A DNA stretch of 6,097 bases, taken from Candidatus Agrococcus pullicola (lineage in GTDB: Bacteria > Actinomycetota > Actinomycetes > Actinomycetales > Microbacteriaceae). Of the stretch, positions 1 to 5,397 are shown piece by piece (the stretch's first letter is position 1; each line of letters starts with the position of its first letter). The stretch spans positions 1 through 6,097 of the forward strand of contig DXDC01000365.1 of NCBI GenBank assembly GCA_019115685.1, read 5' to 3'. The position numbers and the translations under genes were made by a program. A model generated the notes under the pieces. The model did no database searches. It saw nothing but the letters and a program-made list of their open reading frames with translations, and was not told where the DNA came from.

Positions 1-1
1 G

Positions 2-430
2 CTCACTGGCACGGGTGTCATCCTGCTCGGGCTACTGCTGGGTACGATGATGGCATCCGATCTCGGCGGCCCGATCAACAAGGTCGCCTACGGCTTCGCC
101 GTTGCCGGGCTCAGCACCGGATCGGTCGACAACCCGACCCCGTGGATGATCATGGCCGCAGTGATGGCCGCCGATCCGTTGCGCGTGATTCCCGCGGCGA
201 TCGTCGGCTCGGCCGCGACCGGGGCGATGTCGATGGCAGCGGGAGTGACGAGTCAGGCCCCGCACGGTGGATTCTTCGTGTCCTTCGCCATCGGGAACCT
301 CCTGATGTTCACTGTCGCGATCATCGTGGGCGCGATTCTTACCGCACTCACCGTCGTCGCGCTGAAGCGCTGGGTACGCCGCAGACCGGTCGAGGAGACG
401 CGGTCCGCTGCTCCCGCAGTCGCCGCGTAA
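2..430 (+). CDS. fruA: PTS fructose-type permease, EIIC domain C-terminus (5' partial, apparent internal deletion)
   Basis: This is the last 142 codons of an EIIC domain of the fructose PTS family; the start lies upstream of the window. The protein is an inner-membrane channel that moves a sugar, probably fructose, while EIIB phosphorylates it. Visible family signatures are GTMMASDLGGPINKVAYGF (about codons 14-33 of the visible part) and DPLRVIPAAIVGSAATGA, followed by hydrophobic segments and a basic, Ala-rich cytoplasmic tail (KRWVRRRP). In this family, roughly 50 residues with a GMVPPL-like motif and the strongly conserved GITEGAIPFA loop normally lie between the PWMIMAAVMA segment and DPLRV. 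Here PWMIMAAVM runs straight into AADPLRV around bases 164-175, with the frame kept. The permease may therefore be inactive or altered. Assignment to the fructose family is firm. The exact sugar and the EIIA/EIIB fusion state cannot be seen. Confidence 0.9.
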   Translation, partial: LTGTGVILLGLLLGTMMASDLGGPINKVAYGFAVAGLSTGSVDNPTPWMIMAAVMAADPLRVIPAAIVGSAATGAMSMAAGVTSQAPHGGFFVSFAIGNLLMFTVAIIVGAILTALTVVALKRWVRRRPVEETRSAAPAVAA

Positions 431-442
431 TGCCCATAAGCT

Positions 443-475
443 GGGTTCGGGCCGTCCCGGAAGCGGCCCGAACCC
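443..475 (+). terminator. Strong intergenic hairpin, possible terminator or mRNA-stabilising stem
   Basis: A perfect 12-bp inverted repeat, GGGTTCGGGCCG (443-454) and CGGCCCGAACCC (464-475), encloses a 9-nt loop. It starts 12 nt after the permease stop codon and ends just before the Shine-Dalgarno sequence of the next gene. No T-run follows, so it is not a textbook intrinsic terminator. In high-GC actinobacteria U-poor hairpins are often proposed to terminate or attenuate transcription, and it could also protect the 3' end of the permease transcript. Confidence 0.6.
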
Positions 476-494
476 TGTAGACCAGGAGGAGACC

Positions 495-1157
495 GTGCGC
501 TCAGAGTTGATCGATGACCGTTCCGCCTGCACTGTTCGCAGGTTGTTCGTCTCGGACATGCACAACGCGGTGTATCTCATCACCGCAAAGGCGTCAGGAG
601 AGCAGATCTTGATCGACGCGGCAGATGACATCGACGCGCTCGAGTCACTCCTGCGGGAGGGCGCGGCGGATACGAATCGTCCCGCAACCTTACGCCTGAT
701 CGTCACAACGCATGCGCACTGGGACCATACACGGGCCATCGCTGCCCTCGCCGCGCGCACCGGAGCCAAAGTCGCGATCGGTCGTGATGACGCGCAACAG
801 CTCCTGGAGGAGCGGGATATCAGCGCCGACGTTCTGCTGGATCACGAAGACCGAGTGGAGGTCGAGGGAGCCGCTTTCGATGTCATCGCCTTGCGGGGGC
901 ACACCCCCGGATCCGTCGCTCTCGCAACGACGGAGGGGCATCCGTTCCTGCTCTTCACCGGGGACAGTCTTTTTCCAGGAGGCCTCGGCAATACCGGTAA
1001 CGACCCCGAACGCTTCGCTCAGTTGTTCGACGACGTGACGTCGCGTCTCTTCGATCGATTCGGCGACGAGACACGCGTTCTGCCAGGGCACGGCGAAGCT
1101 ACTACGCTCGGCGCCGAGAGGCCGGCACTTCCCGCGTGGAGAGAGCGAGGTTGGTGA
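495..1157 (+). CDS. MBL-fold metallo-hydrolase, glyoxalase II-like
   Basis: This 220-residue single-domain cytosolic protein belongs to the metallo-beta-lactamase superfamily, in the glyoxalase II/YcbL-like branch that usually hydrolyses thioesters or related substrates. The dinuclear metal site is complete: THAHWDH gives H73, H75, D77 and H78, HTPGS gives H136, FTGDSLF gives D157, and PGHG gives H199. The N-terminal strands (NAVYLIT, QILIDAA) match the fold. The length is close to that of short YcbL-type enzymes and there is no long C-terminal substrate domain, so the true substrate is unknown. The GTG start is supported by AGGAGG at 484-489 with 5-nt spacing. It lies 64 nt after the permease gene on the same strand, separated by a strong hairpin, so co-transcription is uncertain. 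Its TGA directly abuts the stop codon of the convergent ABM gene. Confidence 0.9.
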   Translation: MRSELIDDRSACTVRRLFVSDMHNAVYLITAKASGEQILIDAADDIDALESLLREGAADTNRPATLRLIVTTHAHWDHTRAIAALAARTGAKVAIGRDDAQQLLEERDISADVLLDHEDRVEVEGAAFDVIALRGHTPGSVALATTEGHPFLLFTGDSLFPGGLGNTGNDPERFAQLFDDVTSRLFDRFGDETRVLPGHGEATTLGAERPALPAWRERGW

Positions 1158-1487
1158 CTAGTTCTCCTCGATCTTGAGTTCACCCATCTCGTCCCAGCCG
1201 GACCCCTCGACCTTGCGAGAGACGATCTTCGGTGTGCTCGCAAGAGCGGGCCGCATAGCCTCGAGGCCCTTGGCAAAGTGCTCCGCATTGACGTGTGCGG
1301 CCGCGGCCTCGTCATCGGCGAACGCTTCAATGAGGACGAATTCGTTGGCATCCTCGACGCTGCGATACCAGTCGAACCACAGGTTGCCCGGCTCGGCCCT
1401 TGTCGAAGCCGTGAATTCGGCCGTGCGCTCGAAGAACGTGTCAACGAACTCGGGCTTGACCTGGTACTTGACCACGATGAAATACAT
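1158..1487 (-). CDS. Putative quinol monooxygenase-like ABM domain protein
   Basis: This small 109-residue protein has the antibiotic-biosynthesis-monooxygenase (dimeric alpha/beta barrel) pattern. It begins with strand MYFIVVKYQVKPE, has the loop EPGN (residues 32-35), then WFDWYRS, NEFVLIEAF with E54, and AHVNAEHF (H65, H70) preceding the second helix. Relatives include YgiN-type quinol monooxygenases and heme or aldehyde-binding stress proteins; the reaction here cannot be fixed from sequence. Two starts compete. ATG at 1487 gives the usual family N-terminus and has a TACGAT hexamer 6 nt upstream, suggesting leaderless expression. GTG at 1508 adds MRWYDLL and has a GGGGGAG Shine-Dalgarno (1520-1514) at 5-nt spacing. 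I chose 1487 on family length. The gene lies about 100-120 nt after rnpB on the same strand, depending on the start, and ends tail to tail with the MBL gene. Confidence 0.85.
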   Translation of the reverse strand: MYFIVVKYQVKPEFVDTFFERTAEFTASTRAEPGNLWFDWYRSVEDANEFVLIEAFADDEAAAAHVNAEHFAKGLEAMRPALASTPKIVSRKVEGSGWDEMGELKIEEN

Positions 1488-1493
1488 GAGTAG

Positions 1494-1499
1494 ATCGTA
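1494..1499 (-). promoter_or_regulatory. Possible -10 hexamer for a leaderless ABM transcript
   Basis: The minus strand reads TACGAT followed by exactly 6 nt and then ATG at 1487, a spacing that would put the transcription start at the ATG. No convincing -35 is visible. The competing GTG start at 1508 with a Shine-Dalgarno sequence weakens this call. Confidence 0.25.
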
Positions 1500-1565
1500 C
1501 CAACGCACCAAAACTCCCCCGGACTCTTGCCAACTTCTCGCTCGGCGATGGGATGCGATGGACAG

Positions 1566-1578
1566 GCGGCTACGCCGC
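1566..1578 (-). terminator. Weak hairpin downstream of rnpB
   Basis: A 5-bp GC-only stem (GCGGC / GCCGC) with a 3-nt loop lies about 28 nt beyond the predicted 3' end of RNase P RNA. No T-run follows on the minus strand. It could help end rnpB transcription, but stems this short are common in high-GC DNA. Nothing else was recognised between rnpB and the ABM gene. Confidence 0.25.
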
Positions 1579-1605
1579 GCGGAGCTCGAGGACGTCGTGG
1601 GAGCG

Positions 1606-1962
1606 GCGAATTGGCCAACCGATACGCCGGGTTCTGTCGTGGACGATCATCTATCTCGGCCGTACGTTGCCGCACGGCTCTAGCAACCAACCCGAGAACG
1701 GAGCGAGCAACTCCATAGTTCTCCTATTTGGTTTTGCTCCGCGTGAGGTTTACCCAGCCATCGCGTTCGCACACGACGCTGGTGGTCTCTTACACCACCG
1801 TTTCACTCCTGGCCGGCACAGCCGGTGGACCTACTTTCTGTTGCACTTGCTCGCGGGTTACCCCGGGTGGGCGTTACCCACCACGCTGCTCTGTGGAGCC
1901 CGGACGTTCCTCGGCACCGGATCTGAGACCCGATGGCGCGATCGTCTGGTTGACCAATTCGC
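1606..1962 (-). ncRNA. rnpB: RNase P RNA component, bacterial type A
   Basis: This is the catalytic RNA of RNase P, which cleaves 5' leaders from precursor tRNAs, about 357 nt long and on the minus strand. The ends are set by helix P1: the 5' arm CGAATTGGTCAACC (1961-1948) pairs with GGTTGGCCAATTCG (1620-1607) with one G-U, plus one more G-C pair outside. The conserved core is present: GAGGAACGTCCGGGCTCC (1912-1895) near the 5' end and ACAGAACCCGGC (1637-1626) near the 3' end, which together form P4. The central GTGAAACGGTGG-type segment with GTAAGAGACCACC follows about 100 nt after the first core strand, as in type A RNAs. A TAGAAT -10 element ends 7 nt before the predicted 5' end. The length is typical of type A. 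The exact ends are uncertain by a few nucleotides. Confidence 0.96.
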
Positions 1963-1969
1963 TGTGTAC

Positions 1970-1975
1970 ATTCTA
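1970..1975 (-). promoter_or_regulatory. -10 element of rnpB
   Basis: The minus strand reads TAGAAT (1975-1970), a 5/6 match to TATAAT, ending 7 nt before the predicted RNase P RNA 5' end near 1962. This spacing suits a direct sigma-70-type start. No clear TTGACA-like -35 is visible at 16-18 nt. The promoter sits in the 82-nt gap after the zinc-ribbon gene, so rnpB can be transcribed independently of the upstream protein genes. Confidence 0.55.
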
Positions 1976-2044
1976 CATCTGCACCTTGTCGGCTGCGCGA
2001 AACTTCTTTCGGATCACTGCCGCGACGTCTGCGCTGCTACGGAT

Positions 2045-2779
2045 CTACAGACCCGATTCGGAAGTTCGTACCAGAATCGCGTTCGATGCCGGACACATGA
2101 CTACGTCGTCCGACTCGGCTCGAGCGACCTCGGCGAGTTCCGTGGCCGTGAGTTCCACGCCGCCGGCTACCGACACCCTCCCCTGCAGCAGGGTCGCTCC
2201 GAAGCCATAGCGCTCTCGCTGCTTTTCGTAAAGCGCAAGCAGTTCACCCGGAAGCCCTGCCGCGAGGCCCTGCCGTTCGCTCTCGAGTCGGTCCAGCTCT
2301 TCCTGCACCGATGCGAGTTCCGTATCCCGCTCGGCGGCGAGTTCGTCCCGATTGCCTCTCATCGTCTCGGACGCCTCTCGCGCGGTCTCGAGCTCCGCTT
2401 CTGCCTGTTCCTGCTGCTCCATGAGCTCAAGCTGCTGGTCCTCGAGCTCGGATGCGCGTCGATCGAGCGTTTCGATCTCCTGCTGCAGCGCCTGCGCGGT
2501 TTTCGCGTCCGCCCCCTGGTCGAGCCGTGCCTGATCTCGAACTCGTCTCTCCTGTACGAGCCGAGTGTCGTCTGCGACTCGCTTGACGTTCGCGACCAGA
2601 TCATCCACCGCGCCGAGCTTGTCGAGAACAGCTCTGTCAAGCTCGACGAGCTCGTCGTCATACCCCTTGAGCTGTTGGGCCTGAGGCGGATTCGCGATGG
2701 ATCGCTTCGCTCTCGTGATTGCTGAATCGAGCTGCTGGAGCTCAAGCAGACGGTGCTGGTCGTTCGGTGTTGCCTTCAT
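2045..2779 (-). CDS. Coiled-coil 'C4 zinc ribbon' family protein with degenerate ribbon (DUF164 / zf-RING_7 type)
   Basis: This 244-residue cytosolic protein has a long antiparallel coiled-coil hairpin (about residues 8-170, rich in Glu, Gln, Arg and Leu) followed by a small C-terminal beta domain ending in ILVRTSESGL. Its layout matches the family that includes HP0958/FlgZ of Helicobacter and Rv2229c of M. tuberculosis, whose C-terminus normally holds two CxxC knuckles. Here the first knuckle is replaced around residues 200-205 (GRVSVA) and the second keeps only C229, with S232 where the other Cys is expected. C229 is the only cysteine, so zinc binding as in the family is unlikely. It is encoded 43 nt after the Nif3-like gene, an order also known in mycobacteria, which suggests an operon. 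AAGGAG lies 12 nt before the ATG and GGGAG 3 nt before it. The molecular role is not known with confidence. Confidence 0.88.
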   Translation of the reverse strand: MKATPNDQHRLLELQQLDSAITRAKRSIANPPQAQQLKGYDDELVELDRAVLDKLGAVDDLVANVKRVADDTRLVQERRVRDQARLDQGADAKTAQALQQEIETLDRRASELEDQQLELMEQQEQAEAELETAREASETMRGNRDELAAERDTELASVQEELDRLESERQGLAAGLPGELLALYEKQRERYGFGATLLQGRVSVAGGVELTATELAEVARAESDDVVMCPASNAILVRTSESGL

Positions 2780-2822
2780 GTGCTCCCGGCTCTCCTTCTC
2801 ATTCGTTCTTCGACTCTACGTG

Positions 2823-3641
2823 CTACTTCGGCACGCTGAAATCCCAGGGGTCGGTGCGGAGTTCGCTGACGATCACTTCGACGTCGGGAAGCGACTCGTG
2901 CAGTTCCCTCGCCGCTGCCGGCAACCACAGCCACTCGCTCGCCCAATGCGAAAGGTCGATAAGCGCCGGACCGGCACCCATACGGTGCCGATCGCGCGCC
3001 TCCGACGCAGGGTGGTGTCGGAGATCCGCCGTGATGTAGGCGTCGGCGCGCAGCACCTGCGGATGTTCCAGCAGTGAGTCCCCCGCCCCTCCGCAGATCG
3101 CGACGCGTTGGATCGGCCGATCGTATTCGCCGGCAACTCGGATGCCCGTCGCGGTTGCAGGCAGACGCTGCGCAAGGGAGCGGGCAAGGCTTCCGAGGGA
3201 CTGCTCTTTCGGTAAGAGGCCGACTCTCCCGAGGCCCAACGTCGGGCTGGCTGTGTTCGGCACGATGGGTTCGCTGTGCTCCAAGCCGATGCGGGCGGCG
3301 AGTTCCGCGCTCGTGCCGCGTTCAACGATGTCGGCATTGGTATGCGCGGCCAGGAGCCCCACTCTCCCCCGAATCAGGTCGGTCACGATGCGACCCTTCG
3401 GTGTGTCCGCGGCAACGGAACTCACTCCGCGCAGTAGCAGTGGATGGTGCACCATCAGCAGATCAGCACCGACTTGAAGCGCTTCCTGCGATGTCTCGAG
3501 GACTGCGTCGACGGCCAGCAGGATGCGTTCAACGGGTGCCTCCGGCTCGCCCGCGATGAGACCGACCGCGTCCCACGCTTCGGCGCGTTCGGGGGGCCAG
3601 AGCTTCTCCACAACTTCGCGAACATCGGCGAGTGTCGTCAT
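2823..3641 (-). CDS. Nif3-like dinuclear metal centre hexameric protein (YbgI family, 'GTP cyclohydrolase 1 type 2 homolog')
   Basis: This 272-residue cytosolic protein is of the Nif3/YbgI family, which forms toroidal hexamers with a two-metal site in each subunit. Motifs appear in family order: WDAVGLIAG (23-31), MVHHPLLLRG (63-72), AHTNAD (99-104), GGAGDS (184-189), AYITADLRHH (201-210) and DLSHWASEW (229-237). The expected metal ligands are present: H65, H66, D104, H232 and E236. The length is that of the compact form without the inserted CutA-like domain. The physiological substrate is unsettled for the family, and the GTP cyclohydrolase name found in databases is weakly founded. The ATG at 3641 has no Shine-Dalgarno sequence, but a TAGAAT hexamer ends 6 nt upstream, suggesting a leaderless mRNA. 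It is divergent from the channel genes and probably co-transcribed with the zinc-ribbon gene. Confidence 0.93.
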   Translation of the reverse strand: MTTLADVREVVEKLWPPERAEAWDAVGLIAGEPEAPVERILLAVDAVLETSQEALQVGADLLMVHHPLLLRGVSSVAADTPKGRIVTDLIRGRVGLLAAHTNADIVERGTSAELAARIGLEHSEPIVPNTASPTLGLGRVGLLPKEQSLGSLARSLAQRLPATATGIRVAGEYDRPIQRVAICGGAGDSLLEHPQVLRADAYITADLRHHPASEARDRHRMGAGPALIDLSHWASEWLWLPAAARELHESLPDVEVIVSELRTDPWDFSVPK

Positions 3642-3647
3642 ATATCG

Positions 3648-3653
3648 ATTCTA
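3648..3653 (-). promoter_or_regulatory. -10 hexamer for a probable leaderless Nif3-like transcript
   Basis: The minus strand reads TAGAAT, then 6 nt (cgatat), then the ATG at 3641. This is the same hexamer as at rnpB and the spacing expected when transcription starts at the first base of the start codon. The absence of a Shine-Dalgarno sequence fits. The -35 region is poorly conserved. Confidence 0.45.
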
Positions 3654-3713
3654 CGAGGTGAAACGCTCCTGAAATTCCAGCTGAATCTCAGCGATTTCTG
3701 GCGACCGGCAGCG

Positions 3714-3719
3714 TAATGT
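3714..3719 (+). promoter_or_regulatory. Possible -10 hexamer for a leaderless channel transcript
   Basis: The plus strand reads TAATGT, then 6 nt (agcaag), then the GTG start at 3726. It fits the actinobacterial TANNNT pattern but is a poor match to TATAAT, and no clear -35 is present. No Shine-Dalgarno sequence precedes the GTG. The 84-bp region 3642-3725 would hold two divergent promoters about 60 bp apart, leaving room for a shared regulator site, but I see no convincing operator palindrome beyond CAGCTG. Confidence 0.35.
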
Positions 3720-3725
3720 AGCAAG

Positions 3726-4493
3726 GTGAGCAGAAGTAGAGTCCGTGCCTTCGTCGAGCACCGGATTTTCCAGAACACCATAATTGCGATCATCGTGCTC
3801 AACGCGATCATGATCGGCGTGCAGACGTATCGACGTTTCGAGGGACTTCCTGTCTTGGTCGCTCTCGACGCGATCGTACTGGCCATCTTCACAATCGAAA
3901 TCCTGTTGCGCATGTACGCGCACGGTTGGAAATTCTTCCGCGATGGGTGGAGTTGGTTCGATCTTCTCGTGGTTCTCGTCTCGTACATCCCCTCCGGCGG
4001 TGCATTCCAGGTGCTGCGCGTGCTTCGAGTGCTCCGCGTACTGCGGCTGTTGACGTCCGTGCCGACGCTTCGACGTGTTGTGGGAGCGCTGATCACGGCA
4101 ATACCCGGTATCGCTTCCATCGGTGCCCTGCTCGTGATCATCATGTACGTGTTCGTCGTCGCTTGCACAATGCTGTTCGGCGCGCACTCGCCCTACTTCA
4201 GCGATCTCGGCGAGTCGACCGTTTCTCTCTTCCGGCTGCTCGTCGGGGACGGTTGGGGACAGATCATCGATCCCCTGGCCGACAGGGTCTCGTTCGCGTG
4301 GCCCTTCATGATGGTGTACGGCGTCGTCTCCACGTTCGTTATTCTCAACCTCTTCATCGCTGTGACGACCGAGGCACTGCAGCAGCAGACGCACGCCGAC
4401 CCAGAGCCATCTCTGGTCGAGTCCCGCATCCTCGAAGAGCTTCGACTGCTCCGCGAACAAATTGCCACACTGCAGCGGGAAGGCGAACGATGA
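3726..4493 (+). CDS. Single-domain voltage-gated cation channel subunit (NaChBac-like), paralog 1
   Basis: This 255-residue membrane protein has the six-helix layout of bacterial voltage-gated Na+/Ca2+ channels (ion transport family, PF00520 type). S1 is about 16-34, S2 about 43-63 with FTIEILLRM (E58), S3 about 76-90 with WFDLLVV (D79), and S4 carries R98, R101, R104 and R107 at every third position in a VLR repeat. S5 is about 120-151, the pore helix and filter are STVSLFRLLVGDGW (G174, D175, G176, W177), and S6 is about 191-215 with FVILNLFIAVTT (N208). A charged heptad-like tail (231-252) resembles the C-terminal coiled coil of NaChBac, and the length is close to NaChBac's. The filter carries Asp rather than the TLESW Glu, so ion selectivity cannot be assumed. 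The GTG start agrees with the start of paralog 2 within one residue. It overlaps the next channel gene by 4 nt. Confidence 0.93.
   Translation: MSRSRVRAFVEHRIFQNTIIAIIVLNAIMIGVQTYRRFEGLPVLVALDAIVLAIFTIEILLRMYAHGWKFFRDGWSWFDLLVVLVSYIPSGGAFQVLRVLRVLRVLRLLTSVPTLRRVVGALITAIPGIASIGALLVIIMYVFVVACTMLFGAHSPYFSDLGESTVSLFRLLVGDGWGQIIDPLADRVSFAWPFMMVYGVVSTFVILNLFIAVTTEALQQQTHADPEPSLVESRILEELRLLREQIATLQREGER
4011..4046 (+). repeat. Four tandem 9-nt units encoding Val-Leu-Arg in the S4 voltage sensor
   Basis: Codons 96-107 of the first channel read VLR four times in a row, placing arginines at exact three-residue spacing. The units differ at synonymous positions (gtgctgcgc, gtgcttcga, gtgctccgc, gtactgcgg), so the repeat is kept at the protein level rather than being a recent DNA expansion. 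The matching block in the second channel is at 4778-4813. Confidence 0.85.
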
Positions 4494-5305
4494 AACTCCG
4501 CGAACGCGTCAGAACCCTTGTCGAGAGCCGCGGTTTCCAGGGCACGATCATTACGATCATCATCGTCAACGCCATCCTCATCGGCATGCAGACGTATCCG
4601 TCCTTCGAGACGTCACCTCTGCTAGTGGCGTTCGACGCTGTCATCCTCGGCATATTCACGGTAGAGATTCTCCTGCGGTTGTACGCGTACGGTTGGCGAT
4701 TCTTCACGGGTGCCTGGAACTGGTTCGATTTTCTCATCGTGGTCGTTTCGTTCATCCCCTCCGGCGGGTCGCTGCAGGTCCTGCGAGTTCTTCGCGTCCT
4801 GCGTGTGCTCCGGCTGCTCTCGTCGGTCCCCAGCCTGCGCAAGGTCGTGAACGCGCTCATCGCTTCCATCCCTGGAATTGCTTCTATCGGCGCCCTCCTG
4901 GTCATCATCATGTATGTCTTCATCGTCGCCTGCACGATGCTCTTCGGTCCGCACTCGAGTGATTTCCGTGACCTGGGAGCGTCAACGGTTTCACTCTTCC
5001 GGTTGCTCCTCGGCGACGGTTGGGGGCAGTTGATCGATCCAGTCCAAGAGCAGCTCCCCTGGGCATGGACGTTCATGATGCTCTACGGAGTCGTCTCGAC
5101 GTTCGTCGTACTCAACCTGTTCATCGCAGTGACGACGCAGGCGCTCCAGCAACAAAGCCAAGATGACCCGGAACCATCCAGGGTGGAGCAGCGAATTCTT
5201 GATGAGTTGGCAATGCTGCGGGACAAGATCGGACACTCGACATCCGCTTCGGGCGACGGGGATGCCCGCAGCAGCGACGAAGCCGCAGCGGTGCACGATC
5301 AGTAA
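4490..5305 (+). CDS. Single-domain voltage-gated cation channel subunit (NaChBac-like), paralog 2
   Basis: This 271-residue protein is about 70% identical by eye to the preceding channel over some 250 residues and has the same architecture. S1 is about 17-35, S2 includes FTVEILLRL, S3 includes WFDFLIV, S4 has R99, R102, R105 and R108 in an identical VLR repeat, the filter is LLLGDGW (G175, D176, G177, W178), and S6 carries FVVLNLFIAVTT. A shorter coiled-coil-like segment (about 231-247) is followed by a unique polar, acidic tail of about 25 residues (Ser, Asp, Gly, Ala). The ATG overlaps the previous stop as ATGA, and GGGAAGG (4477-4483) lies 6 nt upstream, so translation is probably coupled and the two subunits made together. 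Divergence is greatest at the termini, in S1-S2 and around the pore exit, while S4, S5 and the filter are nearly unchanged. Homo- versus heterotetramer formation cannot be read from sequence. Confidence 0.93.
   Translation: MKLRERVRTLVESRGFQGTIITIIIVNAILIGMQTYPSFETSPLLVAFDAVILGIFTVEILLRLYAYGWRFFTGAWNWFDFLIVVVSFIPSGGSLQVLRVLRVLRVLRLLSSVPSLRKVVNALIASIPGIASIGALLVIIMYVFIVACTMLFGPHSSDFRDLGASTVSLFRLLLGDGWGQLIDPVQEQLPWAWTFMMLYGVVSTFVVLNLFIAVTTQALQQQSQDDPEPSRVEQRILDELAMLRDKIGHSTSASGDGDARSSDEAAAVHDQ
4778..4813 (+). repeat. Four tandem 9-nt units encoding Val-Leu-Arg in the S4 voltage sensor of paralog 2
   Basis: Codons 97-108 of the second channel read VLR four times. The nucleotide units (gtcctgcga, gttcttcgc, gtcctgcgt, gtgctccgg) differ from those of the first channel at many third positions although the protein is identical. 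This indicates selection on the gating charges rather than recent gene conversion of this block. Confidence 0.85.
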
Positions 5306-5397
5306 CCGATCAGCCAGTCTGAGGCACTCGCACAGCACGGGATGCGCGAGCGTGCGTACGCTGATGAAGCACTCATCTCGAAGGTAGGGGGATATCC

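Noticed and set aside
32..769. A 245-codon - strand open frame over the permease and hydrolase genes
   Set aside because: It spans two well-supported + strand genes and the hairpin between them, with no recognisable protein features.
1553..2725. A 390-codon open frame on the + strand
   Set aside because: It crosses rnpB and runs antisense to the coiled-coil gene. Its translation lacks domain character and is explained by high GC and by the opposite-strand coding pattern.
3651..4460. A 269-codon open frame antisense to the first channel gene
   Set aside because: The composition (His, Asp, Glu and Arg rich) is typical of the reverse complement of a hydrophobic membrane-protein gene; the + strand has clear family motifs.
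3926..4489. N-terminal extension of the second channel in its own frame
   Set aside because: The frame stays open upstream but overlaps the first channel gene; the ATG at 4490 has a Shine-Dalgarno and matches the paralog's N-terminus.
5349..5362. AGCGT-GCGT-ACGCT small hairpin as a terminator of the channel genes
   Set aside because: Only a 5-bp stem with no T-run; stems like this are expected by chance in high-GC DNA.
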